Assembly (NCBI GenBank): GCA_030428255.1 | Contig: JAUIBT010000022.1 | Span: 1 to 59,956, forward strand | Length of the DNA: 59,956 bases | Direction of reading: 5' to 3' | From: Alphaproteobacteria bacterium | GTDB taxonomy: Bacteria; Pseudomonadota; Alphaproteobacteria; UBA7985; JAUIBT01 | Shown: positions 25,024 to 33,269 of the stretch, one piece after another | Layout of the letters: each line of letters opens with the position of its first letter | How positions within the stretch are numbered: the stretch's first letter is position 1 | Program-made: the position numbers and the translations under genes | The notes under the pieces: generated by a model | What the model was told of the DNA's origin: nothing | Databases searched by the model: none | Seen by the model: only the letters and a program-made list of their open reading frames with translations

Positions 25024-26025
25024 ATGAAAAAAGTACTGTTGGCTACTACGGCTTGGGTCGTTTTGGCGGGAGTTTCCGCCGCACAAGACCTGACGATCGG
25101 CGGCTTTTTGGAGTTCGAAGCCGCGCTGGGCGACAACTATGACCTTGGCGGCGGTGCGCGGTCCTTTGACAGTTTGGACTTCGGCGTCGATGCGCGCTTG
25201 AACTTTGACTACGCCAATTCGACGAAATCAGGCCTGGACTATGGCATGCACTTCGAGCTGGACATGTACCAGTCTGACCCCGGCGACGTCCTGGCTCTTG
25301 ATTCCGTTGACTTCAACGATGGCTATGTCTTCGTGAATTCGGCCCTGGGCAACTTCAAAATGGGCGACACGGGCACCGCCGGTGAGGCGTCAAACCAGCT
25401 CAACACGCCTTTCTTAGTGACCGGCGCAATTGAAGGTGACACCTACGCCGGATTGGAAGCCGAGCAAGTGTTCTACTCAAATGCCTTCGCGGGAATCGAC
25501 TTCGAAGCCTCGATCGATGACGATTCGAACTGGGCACTTGGTCTTGGCTATGCGGCGGACGTCGGCGGGGTCGGTGTTGACCTGGGGCTGTCCGCAGCGG
25601 ACGAGGCGCTGGCTGCTTCAGTCGGCGCATCGATTGGCGGGCTGGCCTTTGGCCTTAACTATGCCTACGAGGACGTGGGTGCGACCACCGAATACATCGC
25701 GACTGGTCTTGGTTACACCATGGGCGCTCTGTCGATTGGTACAGGCGTCGAGACCGAAATCCGCCATGCTCCGGTTGCCGGTCAGGAAATGGAGACCAAC
25801 TACTTTGCTGGCGCGACCTACGAGCTGGCTGACGGTTTGGTCTTTGGGGTCGGTGTAGCCAACCTGGATAGTGACAGTTGCTCGAATTGGACCGCGACCG
25901 GCGGTGCGGCGGTCCCCGGCGTTTGCGGCGCAGCGGGTAATGCTATGTCGGGCGCGGGCCAGAATCTTGCCGCCGGTGAAGGCCGTACCTGGACGGCTGG
26001 CGCGTCTGTCACCGTTTCTTTCTGA
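25024..26025 (+). CDS. Porin P6
   Basis: A 333-residue porin. Signal peptide LLATTAWVVLAGVSAA, mature start QDLTIGGFLEFEAALGDNYD, core LDFGVDARLNFDYANSTKSG, short first loop (SDPGDVLALDS), FNDGYVFVNSALGN and C-terminal WTAGASVTVSF. The last loop has paired Cys (DSCSN and GVCGA). The open frame extends upstream to 24772, but ATG at 25024 is the start because it opens the signal peptide and follows the conserved leader. Codons are GC-ending, unlike those of P4 and P5, so divergence is older or expression lower. Confidence 0.9.
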   Translation: MKKVLLATTAWVVLAGVSAAQDLTIGGFLEFEAALGDNYDLGGGARSFDSLDFGVDARLNFDYANSTKSGLDYGMHFELDMYQSDPGDVLALDSVDFNDGYVFVNSALGNFKMGDTGTAGEASNQLNTPFLVTGAIEGDTYAGLEAEQVFYSNAFAGIDFEASIDDDSNWALGLGYAADVGGVGVDLGLSAADEALAASVGASIGGLAFGLNYAYEDVGATTEYIATGLGYTMGALSIGTGVETEIRHAPVAGQEMETNYFAGATYELADGLVFGVGVANLDSDSCSNWTATGGAAVPGVCGAAGNAMSGAGQNLAAGEGRTWTAGASVTVSF

Positions 26026-26049
26026 TCTTCCCATTAGATCGACAAACGG

Positions 26050-26080
26050 CAGAGGGTCCTTCAGGGCCCTCTGTTTTTTT
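26050..26080 (+). terminator. Rho-independent terminator after porin P6
   Basis: Stem CAGAGGGTCC, loop TTCA, GGGCCCTCTG and seven T. The outer base pair has changed on both sides compared with P4, a compensatory substitution that supports the stem. Confidence 0.9.
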
Positions 26081-26272
26081 GTGCCTTGCTGTCTTGGGTT
26101 CAGGGGGCTAAGCATGGTCCTGATACGGTTGCTGTTGACGGCAGCTTTGCCCGGGTGGCTGTTGCCGTTATAAAGGGCCCCGCCTGTTGACCAACCGGGC
26201 GAGTTGGCTGGGCTGCTGCTTCTTTGCCCGCCCGTCCGTGTGGCTCTATTTGTTGAGAGGAACGTGCTGATC

Positions 26273-26788
26273 ATGGCTTTGATGCGTCGCTTGCCTGTGA
26301 TCGCGATTGTGGCTTTTGGGCTCCTGTCCGCTTGCAACAACGGCCTGGCGCCACGCCCGGATCAAACGCGAGATGACAAAGAGCTGCAGGGCACCTCCAT
26401 TTTTGGTGGCGAACGCGGCATCAACGTTGGCAAGCTGATGCGCGGCGAAGGCCGTGGCGGCGGCGAGCGCCTGTCAGCGGTCAACAAATATCTGTGGCGT
26501 GCTAGCCTACAGACCCTGTCCTTTTTGCCGATCCGCTATGCTGATCCGGTCTCGGGATTCATGCAGACCGAGTGGTATCAATCCTCACCCTACGAGCGTT
26601 TGCGGGTGGATGTTTTCATCCTCTCGACCGATTTGGAAACCGAGGCCTTGGAGGTCGCGGTCCACAATCAGGTCCAGCAAAACGGAGCCTGGATTTCCAC
26701 CCAGACCGACGAAAGTACCAAGCTGTCAATCGAGAACGCCATCTTGTTGCGCGCTCGCCAATTGCGCGTCGCGGACTTGAGGCGCTAA
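26273..26788 (+). CDS. DUF3576 lipoprotein
   Basis: About 171 residues, with a signal peptide and lipobox (VAFGLLSAC). The conserved region of DUF3576 follows: LWRASLQTLSFLPIRYADPV, GFMQTEWYQSS, ERLRVDVFILSTDLETEAL and the C-terminal IENAILLRARQLRVADLRR. The family is found in alphaproteobacteria, anchored to a membrane, with unknown function. ATG at 26273 follows GAGAGGA; the open frame begins earlier but lacks a signal-peptide start. It converges on the alcohol-dehydrogenase gene across the 35-bp repeat array. Confidence 0.85.
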   Translation: MALMRRLPVIAIVAFGLLSACNNGLAPRPDQTRDDKELQGTSIFGGERGINVGKLMRGEGRGGGERLSAVNKYLWRASLQTLSFLPIRYADPVSGFMQTEWYQSSPYERLRVDVFILSTDLETEALEVAVHNQVQQNGAWISTQTDESTKLSIENAILLRARQLRVADLRR

Positions 26789-26790
26789 CG

Positions 26791-26920
26791 CAAACCCCAT
26801 AGGTGGATTTGCGGGATTAACCGAGCAAACCCCATAGGTGGATTTGCGGGATTAACCGAGCAAACCCCATAGGTGGACTTGCGGGATTAACCGAGCAAAC
26901 CCCATAGGTGGACTTGCGGG
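26791..26920 (-). repeat. Array of 35-bp hairpin repeats (3.7 units)
   Basis: Units start at 26791, 26826, 26861 and 26896 and are almost identical; only one T/C change is seen. There are no unique spacers, so this is not a CRISPR array. On the minus strand each unit gives GCAAATCC, loop, GGGGTTTGC, an 8-bp hairpin, and lies in the 3' untranslated region of the alcohol-dehydrogenase transcript. The same unit occurs at 12912-12969. Confidence 0.85.
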
Positions 26921-26966
26921 GCAGATGTTCGCACGCGGTCGGAGCATGCCGTCGGGGAACCGCAGT

Positions 26967-28001
26967 CTACCCACCAAAATCGGTAATCACCGCAGTTCCC
27001 GGTGGCGTCGGGCCGCCCATAGCGCGCAGTTCGGCGCTCGCGTCCGATAGGCTGACTTCGCGATCCAGCATGGGGCTCAGATCAACCGCGCCGCGCTCGA
27101 TCATGCCCAACAGCGCGGGGTATTTCCAGGCCGGCATGCCGCGCGTGCCATAGAAGGCCAACTGCTTGGCGTAGATGGCGCGCATGTTGATCTCCATCCG
27201 TCCATCGCCTGCGGGCATTCCCACATGAACATGACGGCCGAGGGTGGCCAGGCACTCGACCGAGGCGTTGGTGGTGGCCTCGATCCCCAGCGCCTCCAGA
27301 GAGACCTGCGCGCCGCCGCCGGTTATGTCGCGAATGGCCGCAGCGGCATCCGTGGTCAGCGCGTTGACGGCGGCATCAGCTCCCAGGCTTTCGGCATGGG
27401 CGAGCTTTTCTTCAACGATGTCCACCACCACCACCCGTGCGCCCAGCATCTTTGCCAACAACAGAGCAGACAGCCCGATCCCGCCGGTGCCGTGGATCGC
27501 GACCCACTCGCCCGCGCGGACATTGGCGCGATCGGTCAGCGCGTGCCAGGCGGTGGTGACGCGGCAACCCAAGCCCGCCGCTAAGGCGGGCGACAGGCTC
27601 TCGGGCAGGTGAACCAGGTTGTGATCGAAGGGGACCGCCACGTATTGGGCATAGGCTCCAGGTGCGCCAAAGCCGGGCACGATTGCGTGCGCGCAGGTAT
27701 TCGAGACCCCGGTCCGACAGGCAGGACAGTCGCCACAGCCCAAGATGAAGGGCGCAATCAGGCGATCCCCCACCTTGTGCTTGGCTTGAGCGCCAGCCTC
27801 GACCACGGTGCCGCAGTATTCGTGGCCGAGAATGGAGCCGTTCGACACCTTGGGATGCCCGCCGACCCAGCCGTGGTAGTCTGAGCGGCAGACACCGCAA
27901 GCCGCGACCTCAAGCACCACGCCATTGATGGGGCAGTCTGGGTCGGGAAGGCTCTCTATGGACAGGTCTTCGTTGAAGGCCCTGACGACAGCAGCACGCA
28001 T
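26967..28001 (-). CDS. Zinc-dependent alcohol dehydrogenase
   Basis: A 344-residue medium-chain dehydrogenase. Catalytic zinc ligands: Cys in ACGVCRSDYHGW and the His-Glu of ILGHEYCGTVVE. A structural-zinc loop with four Cys follows (CGDCPACRTGVSNTC). The Rossmann motif is IHGTGGIGLSALLLAK with VVVDIVEEK, the acidic end suggesting NAD. The alcohol substrate cannot be told. I chose ATG at 28001, which has GGAAAG and AAGGA motifs upstream and opens the family domain. An AT-rich stretch at 28090-28140 probably holds its promoter. Confidence 0.92.
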   Translation of the reverse strand: MRAAVVRAFNEDLSIESLPDPDCPINGVVLEVAACGVCRSDYHGWVGGHPKVSNGSILGHEYCGTVVEAGAQAKHKVGDRLIAPFILGCGDCPACRTGVSNTCAHAIVPGFGAPGAYAQYVAVPFDHNLVHLPESLSPALAAGLGCRVTTAWHALTDRANVRAGEWVAIHGTGGIGLSALLLAKMLGARVVVVDIVEEKLAHAESLGADAAVNALTTDAAAAIRDITGGGAQVSLEALGIEATTNASVECLATLGRHVHVGMPAGDGRMEINMRAIYAKQLAFYGTRGMPAWKYPALLGMIERGAVDLSPMLDREVSLSDASAELRAMGGPTPPGTAVITDFGG

Positions 28002-28247
28002 CCTTGCTTCTTTCCTGTTTGGCACGCGCATCGGACAGACGCGCAGGGTCTGCATTCCGCGGACCGAAGGTCTGAAGGCTAATCGTAAGGGAGAATTTGA
28101 TACAGCGAAAATTTATCAAACTTTGTGTAATAAAGTCTTACTCTAATGCCAGATCTGGATGCTGTCGCGGGATGGGAAGACGCAAATGCCCTCGTTTGTG
28201 CCAAAGATCCGCAGGGAGCACTTGGGTCAAAATGAAATCGTGAAGCC

Positions 28248-28349
28248 AAAACCGTGTCGCTTCACGCCGTGCAAGGTCTTGATTCGATGTGTATTTCACC
28301 GACGTATCCGACCACAGGGCGGTTACGGCGGCGCGGCGCTCGTATAAGC
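28248..28349 (+). repeat. 102-bp dispersed repeat, copy B
   Basis: Plus-strand copy. It reads KTVSLHAVQGLDSMC ... LRRRGARIS without a stop. It ends 50 bp before the convergent end of the membrane-protein gene and lies upstream of the alcohol-dehydrogenase promoter. The string gcggcgctcgtata at its end is shared with copy A (there on the other strand, as tatacgagcgccgc). Confidence 0.65.
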
Positions 28350-28399
28350 GCGTTGAGCGACCGCAAGTCAACGGAACCCACTTGAAAATAACGGAAACT

Positions 28400-29884
28400 C
28401 TAGCCTTTGGGCCGCAATGGTGGCGGCATCTCGCTTGCTTCGGCCGGATCGGACGGAGCATGCGGGGCGTCAGGGTTTTCGCCCGGCGACAAGCTTGAGA
28501 AGACGGGATCCAGGGGCGGCGGTGCTGGCGGCGGCACCTCACTGGGCAGCGGGGCGACGTTGGTCGGCACCAGAGGATCTTCAAACGGAATGTCAGGCTC
28601 CGCGTTCAAATCATGCGCCTTGGACCAGGCGCGTTCGGGCAAGGGTTCGATCTGGAAGGGGCTGGTATCGAAGTCTTGATCCTCCAAGCCAGCCGGGCCC
28701 GTTTGCGGTGCTGAGCCAGCCTCAGGAAGCGCCGGGGGGGCTCCAAACTCGGTCACTGGGCTTGCCGCAGTGACGTGTTTTTGAGCCCGCTGTGCCTCGC
28801 GCGCGGCTTGGGCTTCTTGCTTTGCTGCCCGCTTGGCCTCGCGCTCGCGCTCTTTTTGCGCCTGCCTTTGGGCATGGCGTTCAGCCTGTTCGGCAGCCTG
28901 CTTGGCGGCCTTTTCTGCTTGAGCTTGCTGGCGCGCCTCGACTCGCTCGCGTGCTTTGGCACGGCGGTCAGCGCGCAACTCTGCCTTGCGCTCGGGGCTT
29001 TGACCGCCCAAGGATTCTGCTAAGGCCTGCAGGGGTGCAATGACCGCGCCCAAATTGGGGACGCGACGCTCGCCCGTGGCCGGTCCGGGCGGCGTGGCGG
29101 CGTCCGAGCCGCTGCTCGCGATGGTCAGCGGGGCTGCCAGGGAGCGGCGCAGCACCCACAGTCCTTGCCAAAACGCCATCAGCACGAACCCTGGCCCGAT
29201 CAGGCCATAGTTCAGCACATGCGGATAGCCCAACAGGCCTTGTGGGTCCAAGGGCAGATAGAAGAGGCTGAAGGCTAGCCCTAGGCTTTGGTTCATGATG
29301 CCCAAGCGCGGCACCAACAGAAGCAGGGCACCAATCGTCAACCAGGCAAACAAGGCCCGGGGCCCCATCCAGGACTTGGCCACCAGCAGGGCAACGACCA
29401 GGGCCGAGGCCCCATACAGCAGGTCAAGTCCGGCAAGTGCAAAGGGCAAGGGCTCGGCCAGCAGGGCACGGCCCAGGTCTTCGGCCCCCAAGCGCGCGTA
29501 GTGCGGCCACAGCGCCCAAAGGCCAACCAGGCGCAGGGCTTGCAACAGCGGCAGCAGCCAGATCGGCGTGCGATCCAGCAGCCGCAGGCTGTGGCTCCGC
29601 AGGCTGGGCAAGACAAGCAGGCTGAGTGCCACCAGGGCATAGGGCACCAGGCCGAACCATAGCACCGGCCGCAAACCGGCGACCACGGGGCTCCGCAGTA
29701 GGCCCGCCAGCGCGGCCGCTGATAGGCCCGCGGCCCAAATCAACATGAGGCAGGCCAGCGCAACGGCGTCGCGCTCCACCTCGTCGGTGATGCCTGCGCG
29801 CAGGCGCGCGGAACGCACGATCCAAACCCAAGCACCAACTTGCGCCAGCAGCAAAAAGGGTGTCAGGGACAGATCGGATAGCAT
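28400..29884 (-). CDS. Polytopic membrane protein with coiled-coil and proline-rich tail
   Basis: A 494-residue protein. Six or seven hydrophobic helices occupy about residues 1-250 (LTPFLLLAQVGAWVWIV; ALVALSLLVLPSL; LFAWLTIGALLLLVPRLGIM). A highly charged Ala/Glu/Lys/Arg region (about 295-375), probably a long coiled coil, is followed by a disordered Pro-rich tail ending MPPPLRPKG. No family recognised. The start codon abuts the thyX stop with no gap, so it is translated from the thyX transcript. The tail architecture parallels the protein at 11722-12693. Confidence 0.65.
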   Translation of the reverse strand: MLSDLSLTPFLLLAQVGAWVWIVRSARLRAGITDEVERDAVALACLMLIWAAGLSAAALAGLLRSPVVAGLRPVLWFGLVPYALVALSLLVLPSLRSHSLRLLDRTPIWLLPLLQALRLVGLWALWPHYARLGAEDLGRALLAEPLPFALAGLDLLYGASALVVALLVAKSWMGPRALFAWLTIGALLLLVPRLGIMNQSLGLAFSLFYLPLDPQGLLGYPHVLNYGLIGPGFVLMAFWQGLWVLRRSLAAPLTIASSGSDAATPPGPATGERRVPNLGAVIAPLQALAESLGGQSPERKAELRADRRAKARERVEARQQAQAEKAAKQAAEQAERHAQRQAQKEREREAKRAAKQEAQAAREAQRAQKHVTAASPVTEFGAPPALPEAGSAPQTGPAGLEDQDFDTSPFQIEPLPERAWSKAHDLNAEPDIPFEDPLVPTNVAPLPSEVPPPAPPPLDPVFSSLSPGENPDAPHAPSDPAEASEMPPPLRPKG

Positions 29885-30817
29885 TTAGCCCAGCACCTCA
29901 ATCAGCTCCGCCCACTCGCGGGATGACAGGCCGGAATCGGCTTGGGTCACGGTCTCGCCCGCCAGGCGACGACGCAAGACCTCGATCATTTTGGCCGACA
30001 GCGAAAAGCTGCCGAGCCGGTAGTCTTCAAACGCGCCGGTGGCCAGCGGCACCCATCGTTTGACCAGCTCGATCATGGCGTCGGCGTAGGCTCTGATCTC
30101 GTACTGGGCGTGAGGATCGCCGCGCAGCGACAGGAAGTGGAACAAGTTGTGCAGGTCAATCTTCCAATACCACTGGGTATAGACGTTGATCGGCAGGCGC
30201 ATGCGGGCCAGCTCGCGCGCCAAGCCGTTGCGTGCGGGGTCAATGATCTGGCCATCGTCGTCTTGGTTCAACAGCTCCAAGTAATGGTCATAGGCCTGGC
30301 CGGATTGCAGTTTGAGTTGCCTCAGCACCTCTTCGGCCTCAGCGCCTTCCAGCACCTGGCCGCGTCCTTGTCGGTTGACGGCAGACTGGGCGGCCAGATT
30401 TTCGGGCGCAGGCACATAGAACTCTTTATCCAGCACCGAATAGCGCGCAGAGATCTCGTTGACGTTGGCGGTGCGGTGGCGAATCCATTGGCGGGCGACA
30501 AACACCGGCAGTTTGACGTGGAACTTGATCTCGCACATCTCGAAAGGGGTCGAGTGGCGGTGGCGCATGAGATAGCGGATCAGGCCCTCATCAGAGCTGA
30601 CCGACTTGGTGCCGCGGCCATAGGAGACGCGCGCGGCCTGCACAATGGCGGCATCATCGCCCATATAGTCCACCACCCGCACGAAGCCGTGGTCCAGCAC
30701 GGGCACGGCGGTATAGAGCAGCTCTTCCAACGCGGGCGCGGTGGCTCTGCGGGTCTGGTGGCTCTGGGCGCGCGCGTCTTGCAGGTCGTCTTGCTGGTCT
30801 TGTGTCAGGTTTTGCAT
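29885..30817 (-). CDS. thyX: FAD-dependent thymidylate synthase ThyX
   Basis: A 310-residue flavin-dependent thymidylate synthase, which makes dTMP from dUMP with methylenetetrahydrofolate and NADPH. The ThyX signature [15 protein letters not shown] (RHR-x7-S) is at about residues 108-122. [20 protein letters not shown] precedes it, and [18 protein letters not shown] and [12 protein letters not shown] follow. It is somewhat longer than minimal ThyX owing to N-terminal residues. ATG at 30817 is preferred over a TTG eleven codons upstream. No thyA is seen in the window. Confidence 0.95.
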   Translation of the reverse strand: MQNLTQDQQDDLQDARAQSHQTRRATAPALEELLYTAVPVLDHGFVRVVDYMGDDAAIVQAARVSYGRGTKSVSSDEGLIRYLMRHRHSTPFEMCEIKFHVKLPVFVARQWIRHRTANVNEISARYSVLDKEFYVPAPENLAAQSAVNRQGRGQVLEGAEAEEVLRQLKLQSGQAYDHYLELLNQDDDGQIIDPARNGLARELARMRLPINVYTQWYWKIDLHNLFHFLSLRGDPHAQYEIRAYADAMIELVKRWVPLATGAFEDYRLGSFSLSAKMIEVLRRRLAGETVTQADSGLSSREWAELIEVLG

Positions 30818-30984
30818 AGGAAGGGCCTTAACGAGGACGTGTGGTCTCAATACAATCTTAGGTAATCGGCGTCTAGCAAGAATGCTGCGCCTGGGCTCAA
30901 GCTCTGCTTAGCAGCCCGCAGCGCGCTTGTCCCGCCACAAAGCCGGGGTGCAACGACTTGCGGCAGTCGTTCATTTGGGGCTGG

Positions 30985-31355
30985 AAATCTGGGGCCAGAG
31001 CGCCTAACTTAGGGACGTGGGCAACCACTATGGTGATAAACCTGCGTTTGACTAGGCGTTTTGGACCCGGGGGCAGTACCCGGCGTCTCCACCAAATCCT
31101 CCGCAGCGCGCTTTCGGGCTACCGCTGTCGGGTCTTAAGGGGACGACACAGGATCGACATGCGTTGAAAGGCCGTGGCTTTACCCGGACTGATCCCGCGT
31201 TAAAGGGGTCGAGTAAATATAGTTGCAAACGACAACTTTGCTCCGGTTCGTGCTGCCGCTTAAGCGGTATCGCATCCGAAACTTTAATTCCTAGGCTCTA
31301 GCAAGCTATAGGTGGGGGGTGGGGCACCTAGCAACAGAACGCCCCATTTTCTTAT
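30985..31355 (+). ncRNA. ssrA: Circularly permuted two-piece tmRNA gene
   Basis: The 3' acceptor piece comes first. CGCCTA (31001-31006) pairs with TAGGCG (31053-31058), then a T-arm CCGGG-GGCAGTA-CCCGG, then GTCTCC-A-CCA ending at 31094. The coding piece starts at about 31139 with GGGGACGACACAGGATCGAC; its first seven bases pair with the acceptor strand CGTCTCC. It contains the tag frame (31225-31263). Downstream, TAGGTG/CACCTA and GGGGC/GCCCC stems with a T-rich end mark the 3' end. tmRNA frees stalled ribosomes. Permuted ssrA genes are typical of alphaproteobacteria. Outer boundaries are estimates. Confidence 0.9.
31225..31263 (+). other. tmRNA tag reading frame, ANDNFAPVRAAA
   Basis: Codons GCA AAC GAC AAC TTT GCT CCG GTT CGT GCT GCC GCT, then TAA. 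ANDN is the conserved start of alphaproteobacterial tags, likely preceded by the alanine carried on tmRNA itself. The final AAA offers the small hydrophobic C-terminus recognised by ClpX. GCA at 31225 is taken as the resume codon by analogy. Confidence 0.88.
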
Positions 31356-31525
31356 GTGAATAGACAACAGACGTGCGTGGCGCTCCAACGTGCGCGATAA
31401 ACAGCTTTGGCCACTTGTCCGTTGCCACCTCAAGGGCTAGGGTAGCGGCACCGCTTCTGCTGGATGGTTTGTGTGACCCTCGGCTGAGGCAGCCTTGACA
31501 CACCCTTGCGAGCCGACACGAGCCT

Positions 31526-32248
31526 ATGAGCGACTCCTCTTCTGGTCAGACCCCGCCCCCCGAGAGCCTAATTGACTATCCAGGGCTGGTGGATCGGGCC
31601 TTGCGGCAAGTGGTACGCTTGGCGCTGGAGCAAGCCGACGGCGGAGAATTGCCCGGCCAGCACTATTTCTACATCTCGTTTTCCACCCAGTATCCGGGCG
31701 TGGTGATGGACGACGATCTGCGCGCAGGGCACCCCAAGACACTCTCGATCGTCCTGCAGTACCAGTTTGAAAACCTGGTTGTGGGCAGCGATCATTTTGA
31801 AGTGACGCTCTATTTCGGTGGCGATGCCAAGCACCTGTCGGTGCCCTACGACGCCGTGTTGGGCTTCGTCGATCCTTACATCAGTTTTGCGCTGCAATTC
31901 CCGCCGTTAGACGAAGAGGGCGACGGGGAGGTTCAGGACTTGGCGGACGGCAGCCAAGCACGCCCGGCCTACCTGCGCGCGCTGTCGGACGATGACGTGC
32001 CCGAGGCCATCGGGACATCGGAGCCCGATCAGCCGCTTGAGACCCCAGAGACGAAAAGCAGGGCAAAGCCGAAAGGCAAAGCGGCAGGCAAGGCCAAGAA
32101 AGCTGGCGCCAAGTCGAACAGCGGCCAGGCCACTCTGGCACCTGAAGTAGGGGACACGGTGGCCGATCAAGAGCCGTCAGGGAGCAGCGATCAGACGGCG
32201 GATGATGGCTCGAACGTGGTGTCACTGGACCAGTTCCGCAAGAAATAG
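31526..32248 (+). CDS. sspB: ClpXP adaptor SspB, alpha type
   Basis: A 240-residue homologue of SspB-alpha, which binds ssrA tags and delivers the substrates to ClpXP. The tag-binding domain covers about residues 15-130: IDYPGLVDRALRQVVRLAL, HYFYISFSTQYPGVVMDDDL, FEVTLYFGGDAKHLSVPYDA and FVDPYISFALQF. A long flexible Lys/Ala/Pro-rich linker follows. The C-terminal tail NVVSLDQFRKK matches the ClpX-docking (XB) motif. It lies about 170 bp downstream of ssrA on the same strand. Confidence 0.92.
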   Translation: MSDSSSGQTPPPESLIDYPGLVDRALRQVVRLALEQADGGELPGQHYFYISFSTQYPGVVMDDDLRAGHPKTLSIVLQYQFENLVVGSDHFEVTLYFGGDAKHLSVPYDAVLGFVDPYISFALQFPPLDEEGDGEVQDLADGSQARPAYLRALSDDDVPEAIGTSEPDQPLETPETKSRAKPKGKAAGKAKKAGAKSNSGQATLAPEVGDTVADQEPSGSSDQTADDGSNVVSLDQFRKK

Positions 32249-32269
32249 GACTGGTCGCACCGGTTGTCC

Positions 32270-32328
32270 CCAGTCGGATTTGCCCAATAACCAGTCGGAT
32301 TGGCCCAATAACCAGTCGGATTTGCCCC
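32270..32328. repeat. 21-bp tandem repeat between convergent genes
   Basis: Units of CCAGTCGGATTTGCCCAATAA start at 32270, 32291 and 32312 (last partial). They lie just after the sspB stop and before the convergent VOC gene. Confidence 0.8.
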
Positions 32329-32406
32329 AAAAGGATTTTCGCTCGCGATATTGTCTTGCAAAGCAAATCTTTGATCGCAAATCGAGCCACTTGATCACAG
32401 AGTGCG

Positions 32407-33195
32407 TCAGGCCAGATGGTCGTGGCGTTCAAACCAGAGTTCTTGGCCGTTCTTTTCCAAACCAAACGCCAGACCTTCGCCGCCGTGGCCACAGAAAATC
32501 TCGGGCCGGGCCAAGCTGCCTTGCAGCCGCTCCAGCGCGCGTGGCAGGCGTAGGCACTGCAAATGCCAGCCCAGATCGGGCATAGCGCGCCAGGGCTCCT
32601 GGCCATCGCTCCAGTGAATAAGGCTCGGCAAGCCGCCGCCCGCAGCGGGCCGACCGCTCTGGGCCAGCGCCATGTCCCATTGCAGATGATCGCGCCACAA
32701 ACGGCAGACCATATAGCCGTCTTGCTGGTCTTGCTGAGCCAGTGGCAAGGTCTCCAGCGCCTCACGCAGGTCCGGGCAGCGCAGTACCCAATTGAGCGGC
32801 ACCAGCTCATCTTGCAAGCGAGCACGAATGTCGGGTTCATCCAAGCCAAACCAGCGGGCATGCGGCGGTGAGGGCGCGTCGGGATTGATGGCGATCAGCT
32901 CAAAATATTGGCGTGGACCCAGGCGCATCAGTGCGTTGTGGGTGCCCATTTGCAGGTGCTTGCCGCCCAAAGGCAGCGGCTCGCCTAGCAAGGCCTCCAG
33001 CATGGCGCGCCCCTGTGCCAGTTCAGCACAGCCTAGAACCAGGTGGTCGATCTCAAAGACCGGTTGCCCGGACAAGCCCGCACGTGCGGCGGCCTCATGG
33101 GCGCCGAGCTGGGCCGCGTTTCCCAGCGGCAAGGCACCGGCGGCCCGCTTGGGCGCGGGAGGTGGGCTGCTCTGAGAGCCTGGCTTGTTGGTCAT
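32407..33195 (-). CDS. VOC-family (glyoxalase-like) protein
   Basis: About 262 residues. After a Pro/Ala-rich N-terminus, a glyoxalase-3-type VOC domain begins with VFEIDHLVLGCAELAQG and contains LGGKHLQMGTHNALMRLGP and QYFELIAINPDAPSPP. His residues in DHLVLG and the Glu in YFELI match metal-ligand positions of the fold. The substrate is unknown. ATG at 33195 is chosen because GGAAGAAGG lies upstream; the frame is open 14 codons further. Confidence 0.75.
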   Translation of the reverse strand: MTNKPGSQSSPPPAPKRAAGALPLGNAAQLGAHEAAARAGLSGQPVFEIDHLVLGCAELAQGRAMLEALLGEPLPLGGKHLQMGTHNALMRLGPRQYFELIAINPDAPSPPHARWFGLDEPDIRARLQDELVPLNWVLRCPDLREALETLPLAQQDQQDGYMVCRLWRDHLQWDMALAQSGRPAAGGGLPSLIHWSDGQEPWRAMPDLGWHLQCLRLPRALERLQGSLARPEIFCGHGGEGLAFGLEKNGQELWFERHDHLA

Positions 33196-33269
33196 GCGCG
33201 GGCCTTCTTCCGTCGGTTTTAGTTGACGCTTCGCCAAGCGAGCTTAGCATAGCAAGGCCCCCCTAAGGA

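Noticed and set aside
26791-26920. Possible CRISPR array
   Set aside because: The 35-bp units abut directly and are almost identical throughout, with no unique spacers and no cas genes; it is a tandem hairpin repeat.
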